DNA of 64,000 nucleotides, taken from positions 326-64,325 of the forward strand of contig NZ_BMYT01000008.1 in assembly GCF_014652415.1 (NCBI RefSeq). The letters run 5' to 3'. Numbering within the stretch: position 1 is the first letter of the stretch; each line of letters begins with the position of its first letter. Below, piece after piece: positions 9,392 to 16,675 of this stretch. The position numbers were made by a program, and so were the translations under genes. Below the pieces are notes generated by a model that searched no databases, had not been told where the DNA came from, and saw nothing but the letters and a program-made list of their open reading frames with translations. Origin of the DNA: Affinundibacterium macrobrachii. GTDB taxonomy: Bacteria; Pseudomonadota; Gammaproteobacteria; Burkholderiales; Burkholderiaceae_D.

Positions 9392-9799
9392 ATGGTAGGT
9401 TTACTTTTATTGACGCATGCACCTTTGGGCAGCGCATTTATCGACGCTGCTTCGCATGTATTTCGGAGTAGGCCGGAGCGTCTTGAGGCGGTTGATGTAT
9501 TAGCAGATCAAAATGTGGACGAAGTTCGTCGCATTGTGCGCGAAGCAATTGTGCGACTCGATGATGGTAGCGGCGTATTGATTATGACCGACATTATTGG
9601 CGGGACGCCTTCTAACTGCTGCCCACAGACGGGTGATGCAAATCAAGTGGCCGTGATTGCGGGTATTAGTCTGCCGATGTTGTTGCGAGCAATTACTTAT
9701 CGCCAGGATCAATTAGATGTGGTGGTTGAAATGGCGCTCGCTGGTGGGCAAAACGGCGCGACCAGAATTGAAAATAGAATTCGTATTGGACAGAGCTGA
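9392..9799 (+). CDS. PTS EIIA component, mannose family
   Basis: A 135-residue stand-alone EIIA-Man domain that accepts phosphate from HPr. The N-terminal GLLLLTHAPLG places the phosphorylated histidine at residue 9. IMTDIIGGTPSNC and the GISLPMLLRAI helix are family hallmarks. No EIIB, EIIC or EIID gene is nearby, so the system cannot import sugar by itself. By analogy with Neisseria, Bordetella and other betaproteobacteria it is probably a regulatory phosphorelay. The next gene, HPr, starts 54 bases downstream. Confidence 0.92.
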   Translation: MVGLLLLTHAPLGSAFIDAASHVFRSRPERLEAVDVLADQNVDEVRRIVREAIVRLDDGSGVLIMTDIIGGTPSNCCPQTGDANQVAVIAGISLPMLLRAITYRQDQLDVVVEMALAGGQNGATRIENRIRIGQS

Positions 9800-9853
9800 T
9801 AGCACTCTGAGTCAAATTTTTTATAGCCTCCCTCGATGTAAAGTGGATAAAAG

Positions 9854-10123
9854 ATGATTCAACAAGAGATTGAAATTATTAATAAACTTGGTTTGCATGC
9901 GCGTGCGTCAGCGAAGTTGACACAGCTCGGTGGAAAATTTAAATGCGAGGTTTGGCTCACGCGCAACAATCGTCGCGTCAACGGCAAGTCGATTATGGGC
10001 GTCATGATGCTCGCTGCGGGCAAAGGCACTAAAGTATTGTTGGAAACGAATGGCGAAGATGAACAAGCATGTTTCGATGCAATAGCGGCTTTAATCAATG
10101 ATCGTTTTGGTGAAAACGAATAG
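9854..10123 (+). CDS. ptsH: HPr phosphocarrier protein
   Basis: An 89-residue HPr. His15 in LGLHARAS is the residue phosphorylated by EI, and Ser46 in GKSIMGVMML sits exactly where HPr kinase acts in organisms that have HprK, so dual regulation is possible. It lies between EIIA and EI as expected for this cluster. The kinase gene itself is not in the window. Confidence 0.96.
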   Translation: MIQQEIEIINKLGLHARASAKLTQLGGKFKCEVWLTRNNRRVNGKSIMGVMMLAAGKGTKVLLETNGEDEQACFDAIAALINDRFGENE

Positions 10124-10187
10124 TCGCCAAGCTTATCGTTCTTTTTTCGATTTCTAATAGCGCATAAACAGCGCATAGCGAGGCGAC

Positions 10188-11951
10188 GTGGCATCTTTTA
10201 CTTTGCAAGGTATTCCAGTTTCACGCGGTATCACAATTGGCCGCGCGCATCTTTTGCGTCCCGCCGCAATGGATGTCAAGCACTACCTAGTCGCCCAAGA
10301 ACAAGTCGAGGCAGAGGTCGAACGTTTGCAGCGGGCGATCGACACGGTGCAATTAGATTTGCAATCGATTTGGTCTGAGTTGCCAACAGATGCACCTACT
10401 GAGCTTGGTGCTTTCCTTGATGTGCATGCGCTTATTTTGTCTGACCCTATGGTGTCGGAAGCGCCGCTCGACATTATTCGAACGCGGCATTACAACGCAG
10501 AGTGGGCATTGGTCACGCAAGTCGATGTTCTGTCTGCACAGTTTGATGAAATCGAAGACGAATATTTGCGCGAACGAAAAGCGGATATTCAACAAGTCGC
10601 TGAACGCGTACTGAAGGTATTGACTGGTAGTGCGGATCAACTTCCTCGAGCAGTTGGGGTGGACGAACAAAATGCCAATATGATCGTGGTGGCAAAAGAC
10701 ATTTCTCCTGCCGACATGATGCAATTTCGCGATGTTGCATTTACTGGTTTTGTCACCGATGAAGGGGGGACCAACTCGCATACAGCAATTGTCTCGCGTA
10801 GTTTGGGGATTCCCGCTGTTGTGGGTTTGGGAAATGCTTCACATCTGATTCGACAAGATGATTGGCTGATTATTGATAGTGATGCGGGCGTGGTGATTGT
10901 CGCGCCATCTCCATTATTGATCGAGCAGTATCGACAACAGCAAGCAGTGCTTTTGAAAGCACGTAAAAAGCTTGGCAAATTAAAAAAGACCCCTGCGATT
11001 AGTTTGGATGGGATAGAAGTTACCTTGTTGGCCAATATCGAGTTGCCTGAAGATGCGCATGCGGCATTAGAAGCTGGCGCCAGTGGCGTTGGACTGTTTC
11101 GTTCGGAATTCTTGTTTATGGGACGCACTGGTGTTGAGCAACATTTGCCAAGCGAGGAGGAACAATTCCTCGCTTACAAACAGGCGGTGCAAACGATGAA
11201 GGGCAGGCCTGTCACGATTCGTACTTTAGACGTCGGCGCGGATAAACCTTTGGAGCACGGCGAACACAACATCTTAAATCCTGCCTTAGGTTTGCGTGCG
11301 ATTCGCTATTGTTTAAAAGAGCCACAAATTTTCTTGACGCAATTGCGTGCGATTCTACGGGCCTCGGCATTCGGCACTGTGCATATTTTAATTCCTATGA
11401 TTGCGCACGCGTTTGAAATCGATCAATCGCTCGCGATGATTGAGCAGGCTAAGGAATCGCTGCGTATCGAACGCATCGCGTTTGATGAAAATGTCCAAGT
11501 GGGCGCGATGATAGAGATTCCGGCTGCGGCATTGAGTTTGCCGATGTTTGTGAAGAAACTTGATTTTTTATCGGTAGGAACGAACGATCTCATTCAATAT
11601 ACCTTGGCAATAGATCGTGCCGATCATGAAGTGGCTCACCTTTATAACGATACCCATCCAGCAATTTTGCAATTGTTGTCGATGACGGTTAGCGCTGCGG
11701 AGAAAGCGGCAATTCCAGTTGCCATTTGCGGTGGAATGGCGGGCGATATCAAATTAACCCGATTGCTGATTGGTATGGGGTTTCGTGAGCTTTCTATGCC
11801 AGCAGCACTACTTCCGGAGATCAAGCAGGAAATTTTGAATACAAATATCGCAGCGCTGGAGCCTGCCGTGAAAAAGATTCTGCGCACTTATGATCCGCAA
11901 GTCATTCAAGAGTTATTGACTGAGGTGAGAGAGCTACGATTGTTGCATTGA
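10188..11951 (+). CDS. ptsI: Phosphoenolpyruvate-protein phosphotransferase (PTS enzyme I)
   Basis: Transfers phosphate from PEP to HPr. At 587 residues it is full length, starting at GTG 10188 after GCGAGGCGA. The N-terminal domain has the phosphorylated His198 in GGTNSHTAIVSRSLGIPAVVG. The C-terminal TIM barrel shows GVGLFRSEFLFMGR, RTLDVGADK, and the PEP-binding SVGTNDLIQYTLAIDR, followed by the catalytic cysteine region AICGGMAGD. All functional residues I can check are intact. Last gene of the gshA-gshB-EIIA-HPr-EI block; no strong terminator was found directly after it. Confidence 0.96.
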   Translation: MASFTLQGIPVSRGITIGRAHLLRPAAMDVKHYLVAQEQVEAEVERLQRAIDTVQLDLQSIWSELPTDAPTELGAFLDVHALILSDPMVSEAPLDIIRTRHYNAEWALVTQVDVLSAQFDEIEDEYLRERKADIQQVAERVLKVLTGSADQLPRAVGVDEQNANMIVVAKDISPADMMQFRDVAFTGFVTDEGGTNSHTAIVSRSLGIPAVVGLGNASHLIRQDDWLIIDSDAGVVIVAPSPLLIEQYRQQQAVLLKARKKLGKLKKTPAISLDGIEVTLLANIELPEDAHAALEAGASGVGLFRSEFLFMGRTGVEQHLPSEEEQFLAYKQAVQTMKGRPVTIRTLDVGADKPLEHGEHNILNPALGLRAIRYCLKEPQIFLTQLRAILRASAFGTVHILIPMIAHAFEIDQSLAMIEQAKESLRIERIAFDENVQVGAMIEIPAAALSLPMFVKKLDFLSVGTNDLIQYTLAIDRADHEVAHLYNDTHPAILQLLSMTVSAAEKAAIPVAICGGMAGDIKLTRLLIGMGFRELSMPAALLPEIKQEILNTNIAALEPAVKKILRTYDPQVIQELLTEVRELRLLH

Positions 11952-11954
11952 GTG

Positions 11955-12203
11955 ATGCGAGATGAGATAACTTTCTGGGCTGTGGCAAAACCAGATTGAG
12001 CAGGGGAGAGCTTCGGTGTAGAATTGCTTAGCGGAAATTTCAATGCAGCAGAAATTTTTTCTGAATGGTCTAAATCCAGTGGTTTTTTGCCACTAGATGA
12101 CTTGCCAACAGGCAAAAATGGAGTATATTCTAACCAAGAAGTCGACTTCCTATCGATGGTAGTTTCGAACTTCTCAGTAAGAATGATTCTTACTCGCTTA
12201 TAA
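11955..12203 (+). pseudogene. Decayed small gene with an in-frame TGA
   Basis: Starting at ATG 11955, three bases after the ptsI stop, one frame runs to TAA at 12201 and is broken only by TGA at 11997-11999 (codon 15). After the break the frame encodes a protein-like stretch (for example FNAAEIFSEWSKSSGFLPL and DFLSMVVSNFSVRMIL) of mixed composition, unlike random intergenic sequence. A CGA to TGA change would explain it. No selenocysteine hairpin is obvious after the TGA. An alternative is a shorter protein from TTG 12027. I do not recognise the family. Confidence 0.4.
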
Positions 12204-12283
12204 ATATAAGACTCAAATGTGCGTTTGTTGATACGTGACGCAAATATTGAAATTTTTAAACTTCCTTACTTGGTTGAATAGAC

Positions 12284-14023
12284 ATGAACTTAACTACAAT
12301 GAAAGTAGGTAAACGCCTCGGGCTCGGCTTTGCGCTAGTTTTGATCCTGCTGATCGCGGTGACGAGCTTGGGTATTTCCAGAATGGCGTTGATTCAAGAC
12401 CGACTTGAAGACATTGTAAATGTGAGCAATGTGAAAAGCCGTTTGATTATTGACATGCGCGCGATTGTTTATGATCGTCAAGTGTCTTTGCGTAATTTGA
12501 CTTTGCTGACTGACATTGACGACATGTCAAAGGATCTCAAGCGGATCGATGAGCAGACTAAGTCGTATAACGACAAAGAGTCAAAGTTAGCGGAGATGCT
12601 AAAAAATGATAATACGTCTTCTCCAGAAGAGCGTACTTTATTAGCAAAACTCAAAGAGAAAGAAAAGGCGGCTGCACCCTTACCCAATCTGGCACGCGAT
12701 TTAGGTCTGGCAAATGACCCAGAGAGTGCGACGATTGGTTTGATTAAGAAAATTCGTCCAATTCAAGATGATTGGTTTAAAACTTTAGATGAATTTGTTG
12801 ACTTAGAAGACAAGAAAAATGCAGCGGTTGCTGAAGAAGCGAAATCTGCATTTAGTAATGCACGTAATGTTTTGCTGATGTTAGGTGGATTGGCTTTGAT
12901 TTTGGGCATTATTGCAGCCGTATTTATCACTCGAAGCTTGTTGAAACAATTAGGTGGCGAGCCAGATTACGCTGCTGATATCGCGAGTCAAATTGCCGCT
13001 GGTGATTTATCTGGCGTGATCGATACTGAAAAAGGCGACTCTGAAAGTTTGATTGCTGAAATGAAAACCATGCGTGATAGCTTGGTGAACATCGTAGGGC
13101 AAGTGCGTGTTGGTACCGACACGATCGCAACCGCTTCTCGTGAAATCGCAACTGGTAACTTGGACTTGTCTTCACGCACAGAACAACAAGCTAGCTCATT
13201 GGAAAAAACCACAGCGTCAATGAAAGAATTGACAACAACGGTGAAGCAAAACGCGGACAATGCGCGTGAGGCGAATAAATTGGCAGCTTCCGCATCGGAT
13301 GTCGCGCGTCAAGGTGGTGTCGTGGTGGCAGAAGTGGTCGACACTATGAGTTCTATTAACGAATCTGCGAAAAAGATTGTTGATATTATTAGTGTGATTG
13401 ATGGTATCGCTTTCCAAACCAATATCTTGGCGTTGAATGCGGCAGTTGAGGCGGCGAGAGCAGGTGAACAGGGGCGGGGTTTTGCGGTGGTCGCTTCAGA
13501 AGTTCGTAGCTTGGCGCAACGTAGTGCGGCGGCTGCGAAAGAAATTAAGACCTTGATTGGTGACTCTGTTGAGAAAGTCGAGATCGGTAGCAAATTGGTT
13601 GGTCAAGCAGGTGCAACAATTGATGAAGTTGTTTCTAGTGTTCGACATGTAACGGATATCATTGCTGAAATTAGTGCCGCTAGCCAAGAGCAAAGTTCTG
13701 GAATTGAAGCAGTCAATTTAGCGATCATCGAGATGGATGGCATGACCCAACAAAATGCCGCTTTGGTTGAAGAGGCAGCAGCGGCAGCGCAAAGTTTGCA
13801 AGATCAGGCAAGTGAATTGGCAAAAGTTGTCAGTATTTTCAAGTTGAACGCTGGTGAGCAAAATGCTTTTGCTAATCGTCCGGTCGCGCCTCCGGTAAAA
13901 CGTGCGGAACCAACCCCAGTCAGTAAGCCAAAAGCAGCAGTGAAGTCTTTGCCTGCGGCAAAGCCTGCACCAAGAAAAGAAGCTGCGCCAAAAGCGAATG
14001 ACGATGATTGGGAAGAGTTTTAA
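12284..14023 (+). CDS. Methyl-accepting chemotaxis protein with CheR-tether-like C-terminus
   Basis: A 579-residue chemoreceptor. The N-terminus carries transmembrane helix 1 (about 12-30), a periplasmic four-helix-type sensor to about 190, transmembrane helix 2 (about 196-218), and a HAMP segment containing QLGGEPDYA. The signalling domain is intact, with the hairpin tip EIVDII...IDGIAFQTNILALNAAVEAARAG and flanking methylation helices. After an Ala/Pro/Lys-rich linker the protein ends in DDDWEEF, matching the xWxxF pentapeptide by which E. coli Tar and Tsr recruit CheR/CheB. The sensor type resembles the Tar-like 4HB_MCP domain. No other che genes are in the window. The ligand is unknown. 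Confidence 0.93.
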   Translation: MNLTTMKVGKRLGLGFALVLILLIAVTSLGISRMALIQDRLEDIVNVSNVKSRLIIDMRAIVYDRQVSLRNLTLLTDIDDMSKDLKRIDEQTKSYNDKESKLAEMLKNDNTSSPEERTLLAKLKEKEKAAAPLPNLARDLGLANDPESATIGLIKKIRPIQDDWFKTLDEFVDLEDKKNAAVAEEAKSAFSNARNVLLMLGGLALILGIIAAVFITRSLLKQLGGEPDYAADIASQIAAGDLSGVIDTEKGDSESLIAEMKTMRDSLVNIVGQVRVGTDTIATASREIATGNLDLSSRTEQQASSLEKTTASMKELTTTVKQNADNAREANKLAASASDVARQGGVVVAEVVDTMSSINESAKKIVDIISVIDGIAFQTNILALNAAVEAARAGEQGRGFAVVASEVRSLAQRSAAAAKEIKTLIGDSVEKVEIGSKLVGQAGATIDEVVSSVRHVTDIIAEISAASQEQSSGIEAVNLAIIEMDGMTQQNAALVEEAAAAAQSLQDQASELAKVVSIFKLNAGEQNAFANRPVAPPVKRAEPTPVSKPKAAVKSLPAAKPAPRKEAAPKANDDDWEEF

Positions 14024-14123
14024 GTAATCCGTACTTGCGAACTGTGAGAGTGATCGGATAGCGGTTGGTAACAAATCGGGTAATTGAAGATTGATGCGTG
14101 TTTTGTTCAGCAAAGGCGGATAT

Positions 14124-14465
14124 ATGCGAGTCGTATTTTTAATCTTGAGTTTTTGTTTCACTGGTTTCTTGAGTTTGCAGGCAAACGCGGCAGTTGTACC
14201 TCCCGCGATAGATTCTAAATCATGTGATTTGCCAAAGTATCCAAAGGCATCTCTGATCAATGAAGAAACTGGCACTGTAACGATGGCGTTTCTGATCGGT
14301 GCGGATGGTAAGATAGTTGAGTCGAAAATTGATACATCGAGCGGCTCAAAAAGTTTAGATAAGGCAGCGTTAAGTGCGTTTACCTTATGTAAATTTAAAG
14401 CTGGCTCAAAAGATGGTAAGCTAGAGCAAATGTGGGTCAAAGTAGATTATGTTTGGAAGTTTTGA
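14124..14465 (+). CDS. Soluble TonB C-terminal-domain protein, copy 1
   Basis: A 113-residue secreted protein: signal peptide (to about residue 25, SLQANA cleavage), then almost only a TonB C-terminal domain, recognisable from YPKASLINEETGTVTMAF, DGKIVESKI, SGSKSLDKAALSAF and the final VDYVWKF. Two cysteines (SKSC and LCKF) may form a disulfide. There is no membrane anchor or proline-rich spacer, so it cannot act as a classical ExbB/D-driven transducer alone. ATG 14124 has AAAGGCGGA upstream, better than the start at 14091 or 14094. It is followed 36 bases later by a close paralogue. Confidence 0.8.
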   Translation: MRVVFLILSFCFTGFLSLQANAAVVPPAIDSKSCDLPKYPKASLINEETGTVTMAFLIGADGKIVESKIDTSSGSKSLDKAALSAFTLCKFKAGSKDGKLEQMWVKVDYVWKF

Positions 14466-14501
14466 CATGACTCAACGCTGACTTTTAATTAATTAATTTG
14501 A

Positions 14502-14858
14502 ATGAGTTTGTCTATGAATGCTAAATTATCCCTGATTGCAATTGGTTTGTTGGCGGCGATTTCTGGCTATAGCCATGCTGCCGATGTCGCACCTGTGATG
14601 GATAGTAAGTCATGTGAATCACCGAAATATCCAAAAGCTGCATTGATGAACGAAGAAACTGGTACTGTGACGATGGGTTTTTTGGTTGCGCCAGATGGTA
14701 AAGTTGTGGAGTCAAAAGTTGAAAAGTCGAGCGGATCGAAAAGTCTGGATAAAGCAGCTTTGTCTGCCTTGAGCTTATGCAAGTTCAAAGCTGGCACCAA
14801 AGATGGTAAAGCGGAACAAATGTGGGCGAAAGTTGATTTTGTTTGGAAACTTGAATAA
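14502..14858 (+). CDS. Soluble TonB C-terminal-domain protein, copy 2
   Basis: A 118-residue paralogue of the previous gene: a hand alignment of the mature parts gives 66 identical residues of 87 without gaps, so this is a tandem duplication. Signal peptide with ISGYSHA cleavage, the same cysteine pair, and the TonB-box-binding fold motifs YPKAALMNEETGTVTMGF and LDKAALSALSLCKF. The start could be ATG 14502 or ATG 14514. A strong terminator follows at 14876-14910, so the pair probably forms one transcript. The function is unknown; periplasmic TonB-like adaptors are known but uncharacterised. Confidence 0.8.
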   Translation: MSLSMNAKLSLIAIGLLAAISGYSHAADVAPVMDSKSCESPKYPKAALMNEETGTVTMGFLVAPDGKVVESKVEKSSGSKSLDKAALSALSLCKFKAGTKDGKAEQMWAKVDFVWKLE

Positions 14859-14875
14859 GTTCGCTTCACCGCCTT

Positions 14876-14910
14876 AAAAACCCGTCACTTGTTGGCGGGT
14901 TTTATTTTAT
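14876..14910 (+). terminator. Rho-independent terminator after the TonB-domain pair
   Basis: AAAACCCGTC at 14877-14886 pairs with GGCGGGTTTT at 14894-14903 over a seven-base loop (one G-T pair), followed by more T. The preceding A-run also makes it plausible in the opposite direction, but no minus-strand gene needs it. Confidence 0.85.
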
Positions 14911-14979
14911 CTAAGCTATGCTTGTTTGGATCAGATGAATGAAGCAAGTGAATTTCAACATTTCGTATGAAGGTCGTTT

Positions 14980-15810
14980 ATGTACTTAACATTTATAAAT
15001 GGTGCATGGGTAGAAGGTAATGTTGCCGTTATGGGGGCGATGGATCACAGCGTTTGGCTTGGTTCTTCGGTATTCGATGGGGCTCGAGCGGTGCGTGGGC
15101 ATTTGCCGGATCTCTGTTTGCATCTTGCGAGAGCGATCCGATCTGCAGAGCATTTGGGCTTGAGCTGTCCTTATTCATTGGAGCAACTAGAGGCATTATG
15201 CCGCGAAGGGGTTGCCAAATTTCCTGCTGATGCTGAACTATATATTCGACCTTTGATTTTTGGCACAGATGGTTTGTTGATCCCAAGTCAGTCAGGATTT
15301 GCGCTAACGCTTTTTGATGCGCCCTTACCAAGTTTTGCAGGATTTTCAGCATGTTTAGCCACGCAGCAGCGCCCTAGTCCTGCGATGGCGCCGACCGATG
15401 CGAAGGCCTCGTGCTTGTATCCAAATACAACGCGTGCCCTACGTGATGCAAAATTACGTGGATTTGAGAATGCTGTTGTGTGTGATATCACAGGCAATGT
15501 CGCCGAGTTTGCAACTGCGAATTTGTTTTTTGTTAGTGCCGAGGGACGTGTTGTGACACCAGTCGCAAATGGCACTTTTTTATCAGGCATTACCCGTGCG
15601 CGCGTGATCGATTTGCTCTCGTCTAACGGAATAGTTGTTGATCAGCGTAGTGTTCGCCCCGAAGAACTGCTAACTGCCAAAGAAATATTTAATACGGGCA
15701 ATTACGGCAAAGTGATGCCTTGTACTCGCTATGAAGAGCATGAAATGCCAATCGGTGAAGTTGCTACATTAGCGCGTCAATTGTATTTAGATTTTATGGC
15801 GACGACTTGA
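14980..15810 (+). CDS. PLP-dependent class IV aminotransferase (branched-chain aminotransferase-like)
   Basis: A 276-residue fold-type IV aminotransferase. The N-terminus (FINGAWVEGN...DHSVWLGSSVFDGARAVRG) is typical of BCAT and D-amino acid aminotransferase relatives. The PLP-binding lysine should be Lys142 in TDAKASCLYPNT. The phosphate-binding and substrate-carboxylate segments EFATANLFFV and TFLSGITRARVIDL are present. It is shorter than IlvE (about 310), so the substrate could be branched-chain amino acids, an aromatic one, or aminodeoxychorismate. It stands alone between two terminators. The family is firm; specificity is open. Confidence 0.88.
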   Translation: MYLTFINGAWVEGNVAVMGAMDHSVWLGSSVFDGARAVRGHLPDLCLHLARAIRSAEHLGLSCPYSLEQLEALCREGVAKFPADAELYIRPLIFGTDGLLIPSQSGFALTLFDAPLPSFAGFSACLATQQRPSPAMAPTDAKASCLYPNTTRALRDAKLRGFENAVVCDITGNVAEFATANLFFVSAEGRVVTPVANGTFLSGITRARVIDLLSSNGIVVDQRSVRPEELLTAKEIFNTGNYGKVMPCTRYEEHEMPIGEVATLARQLYLDFMATT

Positions 15811-15826
15811 GGTGGTGGGTTTGTTT

Positions 15827-15851
15827 GGGATAGTAGTCGTTCTGCTATCCC
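15827..15851. terminator. Hairpin between converging genes
   Basis: GGGATAGTAG at 15827-15836 pairs with CTGCTATCCC at 15842-15851 with one wobble. It lies 16 bases after the aminotransferase stop and 41 bases from the stop of the converging gene. There is no strong T-run on either side, so termination efficiency is uncertain. Confidence 0.45.
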
Positions 15852-15891
15852 GAATTCTGCTGTATTGTTTCTAAATTTAGTGATACTTACT

Positions 15892-16434
15892 CTACAGAAG
15901 AATCTGATCGAGGCGATTTCCTAACTCCTTGGCAAGCGCTTCTCCTTTTGCCTTTTCAACTGCCTCTAAAAAAGGCTCACGTAACTGCAGAAAATCATCG
16001 CGTGTTTCCGCGCGTTCGACTTTTAGCTGCATTCCAAATCCTCTCAGTCCCAAATTACTTTTCACATTTTCATTAAAGAAGTTTCTAATCATTAGTAATT
16101 GAGCAGCGCTTTGTTCTGGTGTAAGTGGGATAGCTTGTTTCGGTGGTGCTAAATTGATTGGATTTGCGTTGGTCGGTATTTGATCGCTCGTTGCTGCAGT
16201 TGCTGGAGCAGCCGTTGCGTTAGCTGGTCGAGCCGCAATAAAACCCTCAGCCAATAAATTGTCGAGATGGACTTGTGATAAGCCCAGTCCTTGTACGCTC
16301 TTTAGTAGTTCTTCAACAGTATGTTTGCCATCAATAATGACGAGTAAAGGCCGAAGTTTTGCACTCAGGTGATAAGTCCTGCTGACGATTTCTTCTCGGC
16401 CTTTTTCCGTTTTGTCAAAATAGATTTTGTTCAT
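15892..16434 (-). CDS. Conserved hypothetical protein, winged-helix-like N-terminus
   Basis: A 180-residue protein I do not recognise beyond being a betaproteobacterial type. The N-terminal 70 residues (KTEKGREEIVSRTYHLS, LLVIIDGKHTVEELL, HLDNLLAEGFIAAR) look like a small winged-helix domain of the kind found in regulators that read phosphorelay or c-di-GMP systems. An Ala/Pro/Asn linker follows (about 70-108). The C-terminal third is helical (SAAQLLMIRNFFNE, NLGLRGFGMQLKVERAETRDDF). It starts at ATG 16434 with AGAGGA nearby. Transcribed alone and leftwards; an A/T-rich promoter region lies at 16435-16600. Confidence 0.75.
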   Translation of the reverse strand: MNKIYFDKTEKGREEIVSRTYHLSAKLRPLLVIIDGKHTVEELLKSVQGLGLSQVHLDNLLAEGFIAARPANATAAPATAATSDQIPTNANPINLAPPKQAIPLTPEQSAAQLLMIRNFFNENVKSNLGLRGFGMQLKVERAETRDDFLQLREPFLEAVEKAKGEALAKELGNRLDQILL

Positions 16435-16604
16435 GATCAGTCCTCTTTTTTAGACAAACTATTGTGTGGAGTCTCTACTGGATTTAGTACATTCTACGCC
16501 AATATTGAAAAAGTGAATTTTGATAATTGAGTTTGTTTTTATCTCGATACAATGCAATACAGTTCTGCATTTTTTTATATAAATATTGATACTGCATAAA
16601 CTTC

Positions 16605-16636
16605 AAAAAAAGCCCGATCATTTCTGATCGAGCTTT
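16605..16636 (-). terminator. Terminator for the MHS transporter gene
   Basis: AAAGCCCGATCA (16609-16620) pairs with TGATCGAGCTTT (16625-16636) with one mismatch and a four-base loop. On the minus strand the stem is followed by a T-run (the A-run at 16605-16611), 40 bases past the transporter stop. Confidence 0.8.
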
Positions 16637-16675
16637 GATTTTCGGCAGATGCTTTATCTGCGCACAAACAATGGG

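Noticed and set aside
11997..11999. TGA read as selenocysteine
   Set aside because: No stable hairpin follows at the distance needed for a bacterial SECIS, and no selenoprotein family is recognisable.
12176..12194. AGTAAGAATGATTCTTACT, a Fur-box-like palindrome upstream of the chemoreceptor
   Set aside because: It falls inside the coding end of the interrupted gene (11955-12203) and misses key Fur-box positions, so I do not call it a site.
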